DNA of 64,000 bases from Cytobacillus suaedae (GCA_014960805.1 CP063163.1:4117001-4181000), one strand, 5' to 3'; shown: positions 6,848-15,992, counted from the first letter of the stretch. Program-made: numbers and translations. The notes: generated by a model from the letters alone, not told the origin.

Positions 6848-9115
6848 TTAATAACGCGGTCTTAATTCACTTACCTTTTGTGCTAGTTTGATGTTGGCTA
6901 CTGCAATTTCTGCTAGAGTCACATTTGATTTTGCATTGAATTTATTATCTGGAGTTTCAAATAATCCTAGTTTTGTAGCTAATGCTACATAGCCAGTGTA
7001 AGGCTTTGTCACATCTCCAGCATCCTCAAATGATAGCTTATAAATATCGTAGTGTTTTGCTGCTTCGTCTAAGCCTAGTGTACGAATATACCAGTAGGCT
7101 AATTCTTGCTTCGTGATTTTTTCGTCAACCGGGAATGCTTTTTGACTCGTATCAACAATGTTTTGTTGGGCAGCTAGTTCAATTACATTATATAATTCAT
7201 GGTCTTTGTTGATATTTTCAAACGTACCTTCTTTTTTACTATCAAAGCGATCAAACTCATAGTAGTTCATAATTGATTTCATTATAATTTCCAGGGCTTC
7301 GCCTTTCGTGATTGGTTGGTCCGCATCAAATGTTGCTGGATCTTCTACCTTGATGATTCCCGCTTGGATAAGGTAGTTTAATTCTTTTTCAGCCGTTGGG
7401 TGAGAAACTACAACCTCTGAGCCTGGCTCATTATTGTTGTAATAGCTATGCTTCTCCCATTCACCTGTTAGTGCATTGTAATATTCGAACTGGTTTTTGA
7501 ACTCACGATGGTACATTAATACATAGTCTTTATCATCATATTTAATTTTTGAATAAGCAAGTTTCACATTTAATTGATCAAGGAAAGCTTGGGTTGCTTT
7601 TCCCTTGCTAACTGCTTTTTCAACACTTGGCCATTCTTTAATGATTGGTGAATTCGCATTGTAATGTAAGATTTCACCGTCGCTGTTAATACCAATGTTA
7701 ATTGAATCACCTTGGACAAGGATTCCGTTCTTCACTCTAGGGAAAGACAAATGATAATTACCATCATGTGATTCCATTAACTCCCCAACGAGTGGATAGG
7801 AATATTCATGGATGATGGATGGAGAGAACTTTTTAATAGTCTCTATACCAATTTCAAGTGCCTTTTCATACGCTAATTTATTTTTCTTTTCTTCTGCTTT
7901 TTCTTTCTCTGTAGTTGTCTCAAGCTTAGAAGCTTGTTCTGCATACATCATATCTCTAGAAACATCGTGGAAGCTTAATACTTCTCCTGTGTTTTTATCA
8001 ATTTCAATTGATGCCCCGTAACCATGGTTTTTGCTTTGGTACATATAATGAACGTTGTAAATTGTTTTTCCGTAGAACTTGTTTTCATGCTCTGAGATTT
8101 CTTCAATACGTAGTTTCGTATTTTCATCTCCAGGCTTTAAAAGTTTTTCAGCAATTGCTTTTGCTTCTTTTTGAGTAATTGGCTTAGTTGTAACATTCAT
8201 TGGTTCATCTGTGATCATTTTTATCTTCATCTCAGGAAGGTTATCTTTGAATTCTTGTCCTACCAACCACTTGCCATCTTTAGCATTTAAGTTTGTTACC
8301 ATTGGATCAACACCATATGTTAACTTCACATTAACCGTTTCATTTCGGTAATCGTGTTCAAGCATATACTGTAAGGAAACATCCATGTTTGATTTAACCT
8401 TGTCAACCACTGTTTCAAGGCTTAAGATGTTTGCTTTATCTTCATATTTAGCGGATTCCAATTGGTATTGACCACTATATAACTCTACTAATTCACCATT
8501 ACCCATAATCGTTACATTTAAGCTTTGGTCAAGAATTGGAACTTCATTCTTTAATTTTTCAAAGACAAAACGATATTGAATTGGCTCTGTTAAGTTTCTA
8601 GGCATCGGATAATAGAAATCGCGATTGGTTGTTAATTGATAAGCAATGTCAGGATATTGTTCTTTGACAAAGTCCTTCGCAATTTCAAGTGCTTCTTCTT
8701 CTGTTACCTTTGCTGGGAAAATTGCATCAGTAACATCAATTGGACGATAGTGGAATGATTGAATAGCTAGGTCTTCTCCAACAAACTCTGCACTACCGTA
8801 AAGCTGCTTTCCGTTCATTTCTTTATGGAAAGACAGATTGTATCGAATGATTGCCTCATCATCCTCTGGGTATCTATGTCCTGTGTTTATATGGAAATCC
8901 TTCTCTGATAGAAAGTCAAACTTGCCTGGGAAGAGATTTTTCAAGCGTTTAATTAACTCTGCTTTTCCAACCTCTGTTTCTGCGTTCGCAATGGTAATAA
9001 CGGGTCTATCTTGCAATTGACTAGTAATCTCACTCGCTGCATAGGCTTGTGGAGTTAATAAACTAAGTGAAAGTACCGCTGACATGGACAGTACACTTGC
9101 TTTTTTTAGCTTCAA
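6848..9115 (-). CDS. YcdB/YcdC-like repeat protein with C-terminal SLH domains
   Basis: 755 aa from a TTG start preceded by AAAGGGGG; the in-frame ATG 22 codons further upstream has no RBS and would spoil the signal peptide (MKLKKASVLSMSAVLSLSLL, cut near QAYA). Residues about 35-560 contain repeated PepSY/YcdB-YcdC-like modules, each with a KVTEEEALEIAKDFVKEQYP-type helix followed by beta strands. Residues about 590-740 are three S-layer-homology domains (ELNYLIQAGIIK, ELYNVIELAAQQNIVD, YVALATKLGLFE), which bind pyruvylated secondary wall polymer. YcdB/YcdC-like domains are found in secreted Bacillus proteins and may modulate proteases or wall enzymes; that role is inferred. It is a single-gene unit. 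Confidence 0.8.
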   Translation of the reverse strand: MKLKKASVLSMSAVLSLSLLTPQAYAASEITSQLQDRPVITIANAETEVGKAELIKRLKNLFPGKFDFLSEKDFHINTGHRYPEDDEAIIRYNLSFHKEMNGKQLYGSAEFVGEDLAIQSFHYRPIDVTDAIFPAKVTEEEALEIAKDFVKEQYPDIAYQLTTNRDFYYPMPRNLTEPIQYRFVFEKLKNEVPILDQSLNVTIMGNGELVELYSGQYQLESAKYEDKANILSLETVVDKVKSNMDVSLQYMLEHDYRNETVNVKLTYGVDPMVTNLNAKDGKWLVGQEFKDNLPEMKIKMITDEPMNVTTKPITQKEAKAIAEKLLKPGDENTKLRIEEISEHENKFYGKTIYNVHYMYQSKNHGYGASIEIDKNTGEVLSFHDVSRDMMYAEQASKLETTTEKEKAEEKKNKLAYEKALEIGIETIKKFSPSIIHEYSYPLVGELMESHDGNYHLSFPRVKNGILVQGDSINIGINSDGEILHYNANSPIIKEWPSVEKAVSKGKATQAFLDQLNVKLAYSKIKYDDKDYVLMYHREFKNQFEYYNALTGEWEKHSYYNNNEPGSEVVVSHPTAEKELNYLIQAGIIKVEDPATFDADQPITKGEALEIIMKSIMNYYEFDRFDSKKEGTFENINKDHELYNVIELAAQQNIVDTSQKAFPVDEKITKQELAYWYIRTLGLDEAAKHYDIYKLSFEDAGDVTKPYTGYVALATKLGLFETPDNKFNAKSNVTLAEIAVANIKLAQKVSELRPRY

Positions 9116-9310
9116 AATGGTTGTTCCCCCTTTTTCTTCTAATCTATTAAATGGTAACATATTCCTTCCAAAAAAATCCAATGACTTTGGGTTTAGTTTA
9201 TAATTGATTGTTTTTTCTGAATATATGGGTATAAATACCTATATATTAATATATTTTTCCAACCTTTAGTATATATGTACAAGCATAATGATTTATGTGT
9301 TTTGTCGATT

Positions 9311-9340
9311 AAAAAAACTCTTCAAAGAGAAGAGTCTTTT
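9311..9340. terminator. Terminator of the flavodoxin-like gene
   Basis: A short hairpin (ACTCTTC/GAAGAGT) lies between runs of A and T, just after the stop at 9347 on the minus strand. It could work in both directions. A TGTCGAT motif (9303-9309) is adjacent. Confidence 0.6.
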
Positions 9341-9346
9341 GGAATT

Positions 9347-9886
9347 CTATGTATGAACTAGTTGATTTAAAGCAGCTGTTGCTACTAATCTTCCGTAATT
9401 TCTTGCATTCTCTAATTCTGCCTCTGAAGGCTTTTTCATCTCGTTAGGATCAAGAGTAGCTTTACATATAGCGGAAGCTCCATAAGGAGTTGAAATATCA
9501 TAATGTTCAGGATTAGGTTGATGAGATATAATTTGCATACCAAAAGCTTGCATAGGTAGTTGAAGGTTTCTTAGAACATTTTCTATTCCCCAGTGAGTAT
9601 TAGATGTCGTTGCGAAAACTCCTCCAACTTTGCCTCTTAATTCTCCATTAAACCAAACTCCACCTAGTTTAAATAAAAACTCTGACATCTTAGGACTAAT
9701 ATTAGCAAATATTCCAGGAGAGCCCCAGATAATTGCATCTGCCTCTTTTAATTTAGTAATATCAACTTCTTCAACCGATTGAAACACTACTTCAGATCCC
9801 TTTACTTGTTTAGCTCCTTCTGCAACTGCTTCACCTAGAATCTTTGTAGTACCATTCATGCTTGCATGTAAAACATAAACTTTCAT
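9347..9886 (-). CDS. Flavodoxin-family NAD(P)H-quinone reductase-like protein (WrbA-type)
   Basis: 179 aa with an RBS (AGGGGGA) before the ATG. Flavodoxin fold: the N-terminal phosphate loop HASMNGTTKILGEAVAEGA, DAIIWGSPGIFANISPKMSEF for the flavin ring, and GGVFATTSNTHWGIENVL in the WrbA/NQO-type position. FMN-binding cytosolic enzymes of this kind reduce quinones by two electrons, protecting against redox stress. It is slightly shorter than typical WrbA (about 200 aa). Isolated gene with its own terminator; no functional link to the surface genes around it is evident. Confidence 0.75.
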   Translation of the reverse strand: MKVYVLHASMNGTTKILGEAVAEGAKQVKGSEVVFQSVEEVDITKLKEADAIIWGSPGIFANISPKMSEFLFKLGGVWFNGELRGKVGGVFATTSNTHWGIENVLRNLQLPMQAFGMQIISHQPNPEHYDISTPYGASAICKATLDPNEMKKPSEAELENARNYGRLVATAALNQLVHT

Positions 9887-10021
9887 GATTGTCCCCCTAA
9901 ATAGATTTTACTAGGATAATTTTAACATATTTTCAATATAATGTATCTAAAATTCCACAAAAAAACTAACGTTGATATTTATGCACGGCTATTGAAATTC
10001 ACACAACCTAGTATGTATAAG

Positions 10022-10054
10022 AAAAAGGAGCGAGGAAAAATCCTGCTCCTTTTT
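10022..10054 (-). terminator. Terminator of the SbsC paralogue
   Basis: A 10-bp stem AAAAAGGAGC/GCTCCTTTTT with a 13-base loop, about 55 bases after the stop at 10109. It is symmetrical enough to work in both directions. Confidence 0.65.
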
Positions 10055-10108
10055 GTTGCTATTATGATGAGTCGTTTATCCCGAAGTGAATAAAGGGACT
10101 AACGTATA

Positions 10109-11278
10109 TTAATATACTGATTCAACAACAGGTGAACCGTCTTCCTCAATAACAGGATCTTGCTCTTCTTCAACTTCTTCCTCTTCATAAGCCGGAATTG
10201 AATCGATTACCTCTAGGTTAAAAAGCTTCCATTCCCCATTAGATAATTTCAACTCGTAAAGCACCTCATGAATCATTGCCTGATGCTCCAAATCTCCCTC
10301 GTTCACTTCTGTTTCTGTCACTCGAACAACTGCAATGTCATCTACCACTGCAATCAATTCCATAGCTAGTGTTTCGAAACGAAGGTCATACACCGGAAAA
10401 TTCTCAAGAGCTAATTCAATATCCCCTTCTCGATAAGGGTACTCTTCATGGAAAATCGTTTTTACTTTTTCAATATCTTCCGTGTTGTATGCATCATTAT
10501 ATTTATCAAAGAAGGTCTTAGCTTCTGATTCAACTTTTAGGAAGTTAGGGTCTTTTCTAATAACTTCAGCATACTTCAGATAAAATACATTCATTAATTC
10601 GTCATTAGATAGGAATTCAAATAAGCCGAAAACTTCTTCAACTTTGGCACCAATTATCGCCTGTGACTCGTTGGATTCTATTAACTCTTGTAATTCATCA
10701 ATCTTCATTTTTGTCGTGATTGGGTAGATTGTTTCATTTAACTCAGTTTGTCCAGGTTGTTTATACTTATCTAGAATTGCCTTACGGGTTGACTGACCAT
10801 ATACACGGTAAAGCAGAGTTGCTTGCTTTCTAATTTCTGCCGAAAGCGAATGGTAGGCTGCTTCCGTTTTATCACTTGTTGGATCATTTATGAATGAAGT
10901 TTTGTACACTTCCGTTTTATCTACAATTTTTCGTCCAGAAGTAATGGCATCTATGTAGGCAGTTGCCCGATTATAGTGAATTTCAACATTATTAGAAATG
11001 CGCTCTTCTAACTTCTTTTTTTGAGTTGAATTCAACTTTGTAATTGAACTTTTAGCTTTTAAATATGAATCCTTCGTTGCATTAAATACCTGCATATCAG
11101 GGTATTTGATTTCATTTGTATGTTCAACTGAGATTTGCCACTTTAAAGCTCCCGCGTGTTTTTCAGCTTCAGTGATAAGTTTTTCCGCTTGAGAAAAAGT
11201 TGAAGCCTCTGCTTGAACAACAGGAAACAACGCAGTAAATCCAAGTGTTAGTGCTAATGCTGTTCCAAATTTACGCAT
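10109..11278 (-). CDS. SbsC N-terminal-like secreted protein with NTF2-like C-terminal domain
   Basis: 389 aa, with TTGGAGG upstream of the ATG. Signal peptide 1-25 (VVQAEA). Residues about 26-205 repeat the SbsC N-terminal helical module (KWQISVEHTNEIKYPDMQVF, ATAYIDAITSGRKI, LLYRVYGQSTRKAI). Instead of Ig repeats, residues about 255-365 look like an NTF2/SnoaL-type cone (FFDKYNDAYNTEDIEKVKTI, then alternating strands and a final KLSNGEWKLFNLEVI). The last 25 residues are very acidic. It is probably a wall-associated protein using the S-layer anchoring module to hold a small soluble domain. The NTF2 reading comes from pattern alone. Third SbsC-like gene in 11 kb, so local duplication is likely. 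Confidence 0.7.
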   Translation of the reverse strand: MRKFGTALALTLGFTALFPVVQAEASTFSQAEKLITEAEKHAGALKWQISVEHTNEIKYPDMQVFNATKDSYLKAKSSITKLNSTQKKKLEERISNNVEIHYNRATAYIDAITSGRKIVDKTEVYKTSFINDPTSDKTEAAYHSLSAEIRKQATLLYRVYGQSTRKAILDKYKQPGQTELNETIYPITTKMKIDELQELIESNESQAIIGAKVEEVFGLFEFLSNDELMNVFYLKYAEVIRKDPNFLKVESEAKTFFDKYNDAYNTEDIEKVKTIFHEEYPYREGDIELALENFPVYDLRFETLAMELIAVVDDIAVVRVTETEVNEGDLEHQAMIHEVLYELKLSNGEWKLFNLEVIDSIPAYEEEEVEEEQDPVIEEDGSPVVESVY

Positions 11279-11486
11279 GATATCGATCCTCCAATTTCTA
11301 TCCTAGTAAACTAGTATCTCTACCTTACCTTATATTTACAATCATATCAACAATGTATATTTGGGCATTTTTGGAGGAAGTTAGGGGATTTTGTCGAAAC
11401 TATTAAGATATAAATAGTTGTTTAGTTTAATAGAACTATAGTATCGTATTTTTTGTAAAATAAACCCTGAAAGACGGAGGAATAAA

Positions 11487-12554
11487 ATGACTAAAAATAT
11501 TGTAAAGTTTTTGTTAATTGTATCTCTAGTTTTTGGTTTTGCGTTTCAATCTCTACCTACCTTTGCCGAATCAAACGAGGAAGTTGTATATGTTAGCTTA
11601 GGAGATTCATTAGCTGCAGGACGCACTCCATTCGGTGAAAATGCGAAGGGGTATCCTGATTTTATCGCTGAGAAGTTTGAGGAAGCTGGTGCTCTCAACT
11701 TGTTTGTAAGGGACTATGCTGTAAACGGATACACCACTCAACATGTACTTGATGATTTAAAAAACAATGTAACAAAAGGTGATAAAGGAAGTATCCAAGA
11801 GGTACTTAAGCAGGCAACTCATATCACAATTGATATCGGTGCAAATGATTTATTAGCAAACCTTGATCGAACAACAGGTGCAATTGATCAAGTTGGGGTT
11901 ATTAATACACTTAAATTAGTAGGAAGTAACTTGGCTGAAACAGTAACGATTATTAAGCAATTAAATCCAACTGCCAAGGTCTACTTAATGGGCTATTTTA
12001 ATGCACTTCCACATTTACCACAGGAAGCTCAGGCTCCGATTGTAATGGGGCTACATGAGCTAAATAAAGTTATCGAAGGTGTTGCCACTTTGTCAGGCTC
12101 TACATATGTTGCAACAGAGGAAACGGTAGCAGCGAACATTGAGTTTTTACCAAATCCGAAGGACATTCATTTAAGTGAGGAAGGTTATAAAGCGGTAGCA
12201 GAGTTATTCTGGAATGTGATGAAGCCGGAAGTGAAAGAGGAACCATTACCTGTTCCAGCTCCAGTTGTTGAAGATAAAGAAGTGCCTGTTGTGTATTGGG
12301 ATGGGTTACTGCTTAAAAAAGGACAGATTGGTAAAGTTGAAGTTGTAAAGCCTATTAACCTATGGAAGCGTGATGGTGCTACACTTGTATTTGAAAGAGT
12401 ATTGCAACCAGGTGAACATTATCGTGTGTATCGTTCGGACGATTTATATGGGGGACAATATGGTTTAGGTAATGGATATTATGTTACGAAGATGGAAGGG
12501 TATATTAACTATCAGACGCCTTCTAAGGCTAAATTACAGTTATTAAATAACTAG
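11487..12554 (+). CDS. Secreted SGNH/GDSL hydrolase with C-terminal shared surface domain
   Basis: 355 aa; GACGGAGGA precedes the ATG. Signal peptide 1-28. Residues about 33-245 are an SGNH hydrolase: block I YVSLGDSLAAG (nucleophile Ser), DIGANDLL (block III Asn), and DIHLSEEGYKAVAE (block V Asp-His). Members deacylate lipids or deacetylate glycans; the substrate here is unknown. A Pro/Val-rich linker leads to residues about 272-350, one copy of the ~75-aa domain shared with the proteins at 3516, 60847 and 62474 (KGQIGKVEVVKPINLWKRD ... QPGEHYRVYR ... GGQYGLGNGYYVTKM). TGTCGAA lies at 11392-11398 in the divergent promoter region. Confidence 0.85.
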   Translation: MTKNIVKFLLIVSLVFGFAFQSLPTFAESNEEVVYVSLGDSLAAGRTPFGENAKGYPDFIAEKFEEAGALNLFVRDYAVNGYTTQHVLDDLKNNVTKGDKGSIQEVLKQATHITIDIGANDLLANLDRTTGAIDQVGVINTLKLVGSNLAETVTIIKQLNPTAKVYLMGYFNALPHLPQEAQAPIVMGLHELNKVIEGVATLSGSTYVATEETVAANIEFLPNPKDIHLSEEGYKAVAELFWNVMKPEVKEEPLPVPAPVVEDKEVPVVYWDGLLLKKGQIGKVEVVKPINLWKRDGATLVFERVLQPGEHYRVYRSDDLYGGQYGLGNGYYVTKMEGYINYQTPSKAKLQLLNN

Positions 12555-12575
12555 AGAAGATTGTATATCGAATTG

Positions 12576-12609
12576 AAGTCCAAATCTTATAGGGATTTGG
12601 GCTTTTTTA
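12576..12609 (+). terminator. Terminator of the GDSL hydrolase gene
   Basis: AGTCCAAATC pairs with GGATTTGGGCT across a 6-base loop, followed by TTTTTT. Confidence 0.7.
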
Positions 12610-12746
12610 TGCTTGTTGTTTTTTAGATTTCACATAATAGTGAGCACAATAATATTGTTTATCGGGAACAATATGCTAGATGATTTGAGTGAGATTGTCT
12701 TTTATAACACTCCTATCGGACATTTCCCTTGATATGTTGGTGCAAA

Positions 12747-13180
12747 TTGGCTTCGATAATGCTTCTCTAAGACTTTTCGCTTGTTATCTCGTTACAAAAT
12801 GGCTTTGATAACGCTCCTCTAAGACTTTTCGCTTGTTATCTCGTTACAAAATGGCTTTGATAACGCTCCTCTAAGACTTTTCGCTTGATATCTCGTTACA
12901 AATAGCTTTGATAACGCTCCTCTAAGACTTTTCGCTTGATATCTCGTTACAAATGGCTTTGATAACGCTCCTCTAAGACTTTTCGCTTGATATCTCGTCA
13001 CAAATGGCTTTGATAACGACCCTCTAAGACTTTTCGCTTGTTACCTCGTTACAAAATGGCTTTGATAACGCTCCTCTAAGACTTTTCGCTTGATATCTCG
13101 TTACAAATAGCTTTGATAGCGCCCCTCTATTATTTTTCGCAAGTTATCTCGTTACAAAATGGCTTTGATAACTCCTCATT
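12747..13180. repeat. Tandem array of a ~52-bp intergenic repeat, about 8.5 copies
   Basis: The 51-52-bp unit starts TGGCTTTGATAACGCTCCTC, has CTAAGACTTTTCGCTTG in the middle and ends near ATCTCGTTACAAAA. Copies are 85-100% alike with the last ones decayed; no variable spacers separate them, so this is not CRISPR. It fills most of the 830-base gap between the GDSL gene and 13385. The unit length is near five helical turns. A reading frame across it is repetitive and has no RBS. Confidence 0.85.
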
Positions 13181-13384
13181 AACATTCGGACTTCAAGTTA
13201 AATACACAATGTCTATGATAACTGTTCTTAACTTTCGGTAGCTATTCCATCTAAGATTTCAAAAGTTTTCAAACTACCTTTTTCACATTTTGTCCACAAC
13301 TTACCTCTCCTAGCTCAGCTTTTTATTTCACTCTCGTATATTCTCCCCTACTCCCGTCAACAATGGTGCTAGGAGGTGATTTTG

Positions 13385-13924
13385 ATGGTACGAAATCTCT
13401 TGATTCTTGGAATTGTTTTAGAGCTTATTGTATTTTCTACGATTATCATATTAGATTCAGAAACGAAGACAGCTGCTCATTCTCCATATAAGGAAATGTC
13501 TCCTTATGAGGTAAAAGCTGTTTCTGGTGAATTTTTAACTAAGCAAGCTTTGCCCGTTAGTCAGAATTCTGTAGCACTTGTTGATATAAAGGCTACGTAT
13601 CAGGAACGGTTTAAAAAGTTAGAAGATAAAACGAACAATGAACTGCAACAAATTGCAGATAGGGCATATGAAGAATATGTACAGGGTGACCAGGATCTCG
13701 TAAGTTTGTTATCTATGACAAAATACGCGAACGAACTTAAAATGCTGGAAATTGAAACAGATGAAGCCTTTTATCATATTTATGATGAGTTATCGAGAGA
13801 ACTTGTGAATAACGGATATTCTGATTCGGAGGCTATTGAGTTTAAATCAGAGTATGAGGCAAAGAAGAAGGAACAAGTGAAAGAGATATTAAAAATGGCT
13901 ACTTCTGAATTAAATGGTAATTAG
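13385..13924 (+). CDS. Hypothetical membrane-anchored coiled-coil protein
   Basis: 179 aa. The start is the ATG 8 bases after a perfect AGGAGGTGAT. One N-terminal membrane segment (residues about 4-22) is followed by an outer part that is mostly helical and charged (DIKATYQERFKKLEDKTNNE, and a C-terminal EAKKKEQVKEILKMA). No family recognised and no catalytic motif. Monocistronic, between the tandem repeat array and comK. Confidence 0.6.
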   Translation: MVRNLLILGIVLELIVFSTIIILDSETKTAAHSPYKEMSPYEVKAVSGEFLTKQALPVSQNSVALVDIKATYQERFKKLEDKTNNELQQIADRAYEEYVQGDQDLVSLLSMTKYANELKMLEIETDEAFYHIYDELSRELVNNGYSDSEAIEFKSEYEAKKKEQVKEILKMATSELNGN

Positions 13925-13928
13925 AAAT

Positions 13929-13960
13929 GGTACCTGCTACTCTAAGTGGTTTTAGGTACC
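13929..13960. terminator. Possible bidirectional terminator between convergent genes
   Basis: GGTACCT/AGGTACC with an 18-base loop lies between the stops at 13924 and 13969. The T tracts are poor. Confidence 0.35.
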
Positions 13961-13968
13961 TTTCTTGC

Positions 13969-14478
13969 TTACTCAGCTTCATTTTTGCTTACTCTTCGAT
14001 CAAATGGGTCTAACCAAAGCGATAATTTAGTCGAGGAGAACCAATCTTTTTTATTAGTGGTTATTCTATGCATTTGCTCTTTTACTATTTCTGCTGGTAT
14101 TGATATTCGCATAACCAGATAGTTTCCAAAGATTATTAGCGTGTATTTAGATCTTATTGGATAGACTTTCTTTATGTGATGATAGCTTATCCACACGCAC
14201 TCCTTGTTGTATGGATTATGGGTTGGAATAAAATAAAGATTTTCTTGGGGCTTAATGAGTATTGGGGCCCTTTGTGAGAAAGAAGGCATCTCTATAATTA
14301 CTGTTCGTCTAGATTCATAAAGTGAGTTACCTTTTAAATAGGATTCCTTAATAATATTTATTGTAGACTTCGTGCAGTATAGTTCTTTATTAACTGTCAC
14401 TATTTTTGTAAAACCATTTTTAATAGGAATTAGTGCGATTGTTTGATCACAGATTATGTAGGTTGTGATTATTTTCAT
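13969..14478 (-). CDS. comK: ComK-family competence transcription factor
   Basis: 169 aa. It matches ComK in pattern: an N-terminal IALIPIKNGFTKIVTVNKE beta region, the PILIKPQENLYFIPTHNPYN segment followed by CVWISYHHIKKV, and a helical end with WLDPFDRRV. ComK binds AT-rich boxes and switches on DNA-uptake genes. It is somewhat shorter than B. subtilis ComK (192 aa), mostly at the C-terminus. It is convergent with the hypothetical gene and divergent from the VanZ-like gene. Minor-pilin-like genes lie 21 kb away at 35-37.6 kb; a regulatory link is possible but not shown. Confidence 0.8.
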   Translation of the reverse strand: MKIITTYIICDQTIALIPIKNGFTKIVTVNKELYCTKSTINIIKESYLKGNSLYESRRTVIIEMPSFSQRAPILIKPQENLYFIPTHNPYNKECVWISYHHIKKVYPIRSKYTLIIFGNYLVMRISIPAEIVKEQMHRITTNKKDWFSSTKLSLWLDPFDRRVSKNEAE

Positions 14479-14628
14479 TGTGCCTCCGCCGTATTAAGTT
14501 TTCTGATACGGGACTATTATACTAATTTAAAAATATAGAAAAATGTGATAATTATCTCAATTCTACTATCACTTATGTCTATTTTGTGACAAAACTTTTT
14601 GAGGTTTGAAAGGGAAGGTTGCATCGCT

Positions 14629-15042
14629 ATGTTTGAATTAAACTATGGCATTCTGTTGGGTATGGATAAACAACAGCATTTCCTACTGTTTTTGTTTTGT
14701 TCACTATTAGCCGGGGGAATTGTAAGCATAATGTCATCTGTAGAAAATTTAAAAAGAAACGTAAGCTTTATATGGTTTGCCCTAATTTTTATAGGAATGA
14801 TTGAAGAATATCGACAGCTTTTCATTTGGCATCGCAGTGCTGAGTTTTTTGATGCCATTGCGAATTTATTGGGAGCAACTACTGGATTTATTTTAATTCT
14901 GTTATTTAGGTTTATTTTTTCCAAAGGTAAAAAAGATACAACGGTATATTCTTCCGGATTCCTCTTTCCACTTTATTTTTTTATATTGATCCCTTGCTTT
15001 GTAGGCTTATGGATATTGAATCAAGTACCTTTTTATTTCTAA
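14629..15042 (+). CDS. VanZ-like membrane protein
   Basis: 137 aa from the ATG after AAAGGGAAGG; an upstream TTG at 14599 has no RBS. About four membrane segments. The VanZ family signature is visible: MDKQQHFLLFLFCSLLAGG at the N-terminus, IGMIEEYRQLFIWHRSAEFF in the middle, and DAIANLLGATTGFI. VanZ relatives include a teicoplanin-resistance accessory protein, but most homologues have no defined role. Isolated gene. Confidence 0.65.
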   Translation: MFELNYGILLGMDKQQHFLLFLFCSLLAGGIVSIMSSVENLKRNVSFIWFALIFIGMIEEYRQLFIWHRSAEFFDAIANLLGATTGFILILLFRFIFSKGKKDTTVYSSGFLFPLYFFILIPCFVGLWILNQVPFYF

Positions 15043-15150
15043 ATTACCATTTAAATTAATCATACTTTACCCCGAAAATAGCCAAAATATCTTTGTCTTC
15101 TAAGAAAAGAAGGTGAAACTTTGAAAAACGATCCAATTAGGAGGCTGTTT

Positions 15151-15666
15151 ATGGGAATATTGAGTGGAAATCCAAAAGAAGAGCCAATGCATTATGGTGA
15201 GGTATTTACAGTTTGGTCACACCTACTTGCAGCAAAAAGCATGGTTGCAGGGTATCAAACACTGTTCAACCACGCAGGTGATGATGATTTAAAGAAGCTT
15301 ATTTCAGATATAATTGATAATGGTATTAGACCTGAGATAAAAGAGCTTGAAACTGTTTTAAAGGATAATGGTGTAGCACTTCCTCCGGCACCACCTGAGC
15401 GCCCTGATGCTTGTGTTGATCATATTCCTCCAGGGGCAAGAGTGACAGACCCTGAAATTGCGGCAACTCTAGCTGCGGATAATGCAGCTGGACTTGTAGG
15501 TTGCAGTGCAGCTATGGGGAAATGTATCCGTGAAGATATTGCAGCAATGTTTGGACAGTTCCATATGCAAAAAGCGCAATTTGGCTTACGCATTCTAAGA
15601 ATGAACAAAGAAAAAGGCTGGTTAATTCCACCACCACTTCATTTAAATACTGCTGATCATTGCTAA
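15151..15666 (+). CDS. DUF3231 family protein (ferritin-like helical bundle)
   Basis: 171 aa. The start at 15151 is chosen because TAGGAGG lies 6-7 bases upstream and MGILSGNPKEEPMHYGEVF is the usual start of this family; a TTG at 15121 is the alternative. The product is mainly helical, consistent with a four-helix bundle, with the family blocks VWSHLLAAKSMVAGYQT, LFNHAGDDDL and GKCIREDIAAMFGQFHMQKA. DUF3231 proteins are common in Bacillus, often in spore or stress contexts, without assigned function. Followed by a clear terminator. Confidence 0.75.
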   Translation: MGILSGNPKEEPMHYGEVFTVWSHLLAAKSMVAGYQTLFNHAGDDDLKKLISDIIDNGIRPEIKELETVLKDNGVALPPAPPERPDACVDHIPPGARVTDPEIAATLAADNAAGLVGCSAAMGKCIREDIAAMFGQFHMQKAQFGLRILRMNKEKGWLIPPPLHLNTADHC

Positions 15667-15670
15667 TTTT

Positions 15671-15697
15671 TAAAGCGCCCTAGTTGGCGCTTTTTTG
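15671..15697 (+). terminator. Terminator of the DUF3231 gene
   Basis: AAAGCGCC/GGCGCTTT stem with a 5-6-base loop and a run of six T. Confidence 0.8.
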
Positions 15698-15749
15698 TAT
15701 ATTATCTTACGTTTTATGGAACGTTAGTACTAAAAACGTGGTGAAAAGT

Positions 15750-15992
15750 ATGCTTTTTCAAAAACATCAAGTTGTTACCAAACATGGACTATTGATGGCC
15801 ATTTTAACGATTAATAAAAAAGTGTTTGCAGAAGAGTTTTCTTTGGAGAATGGAAATATACCTAGTGAAAATGCTCAACTTAAGAGTGCAGCCTTGGATT
15901 TTTTAGAAAAGAACTATCCTACTCTACAAATAAAAGTGGTAAGAATTATGGTTGGAAAAGTTCCTTTTGTTACTTTTCATATACAAAGCTAG
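15750..15992 (+). CDS. Small hypothetical protein
   Basis: 80 aa if read from the ATG at 15750, with a GGTG six bases upstream; a GTG at 15741 and a start at 15684 inside the preceding terminator are less likely. The protein is cytosolic in character, with an N-terminal HGLLMAILTINKKVFAEEF segment and a C-terminal LDFLEKNYPTLQIKVVRIMV segment. No family recognised. It precedes the aimR-like gene in the same direction by about 100 bases; the small size invites thought of a partner, but there is no signal peptide. Confidence 0.45.
   Translation: MLFQKHQVVTKHGLLMAILTINKKVFAEEFSLENGNIPSENAQLKSAALDFLEKNYPTLQIKVVRIMVGKVPFVTFHIQS

Noticed and set aside
12819-13001. Minus-strand reading frame with repeated TRYQAKSLRGALSK
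   Set aside because: It is produced by the 52-bp tandem repeat, is interrupted by unit-length changes, and has no RBS or recognisable start.
12747-13180. CRISPR array
   Set aside because: The repeats are contiguous with no variable spacers, and no cas gene is present.
15750-15992. Small ORF upstream of the AimR-like gene as an AimP-type signal gene
   Set aside because: It lacks a signal peptide and is on the wrong side of aimR.
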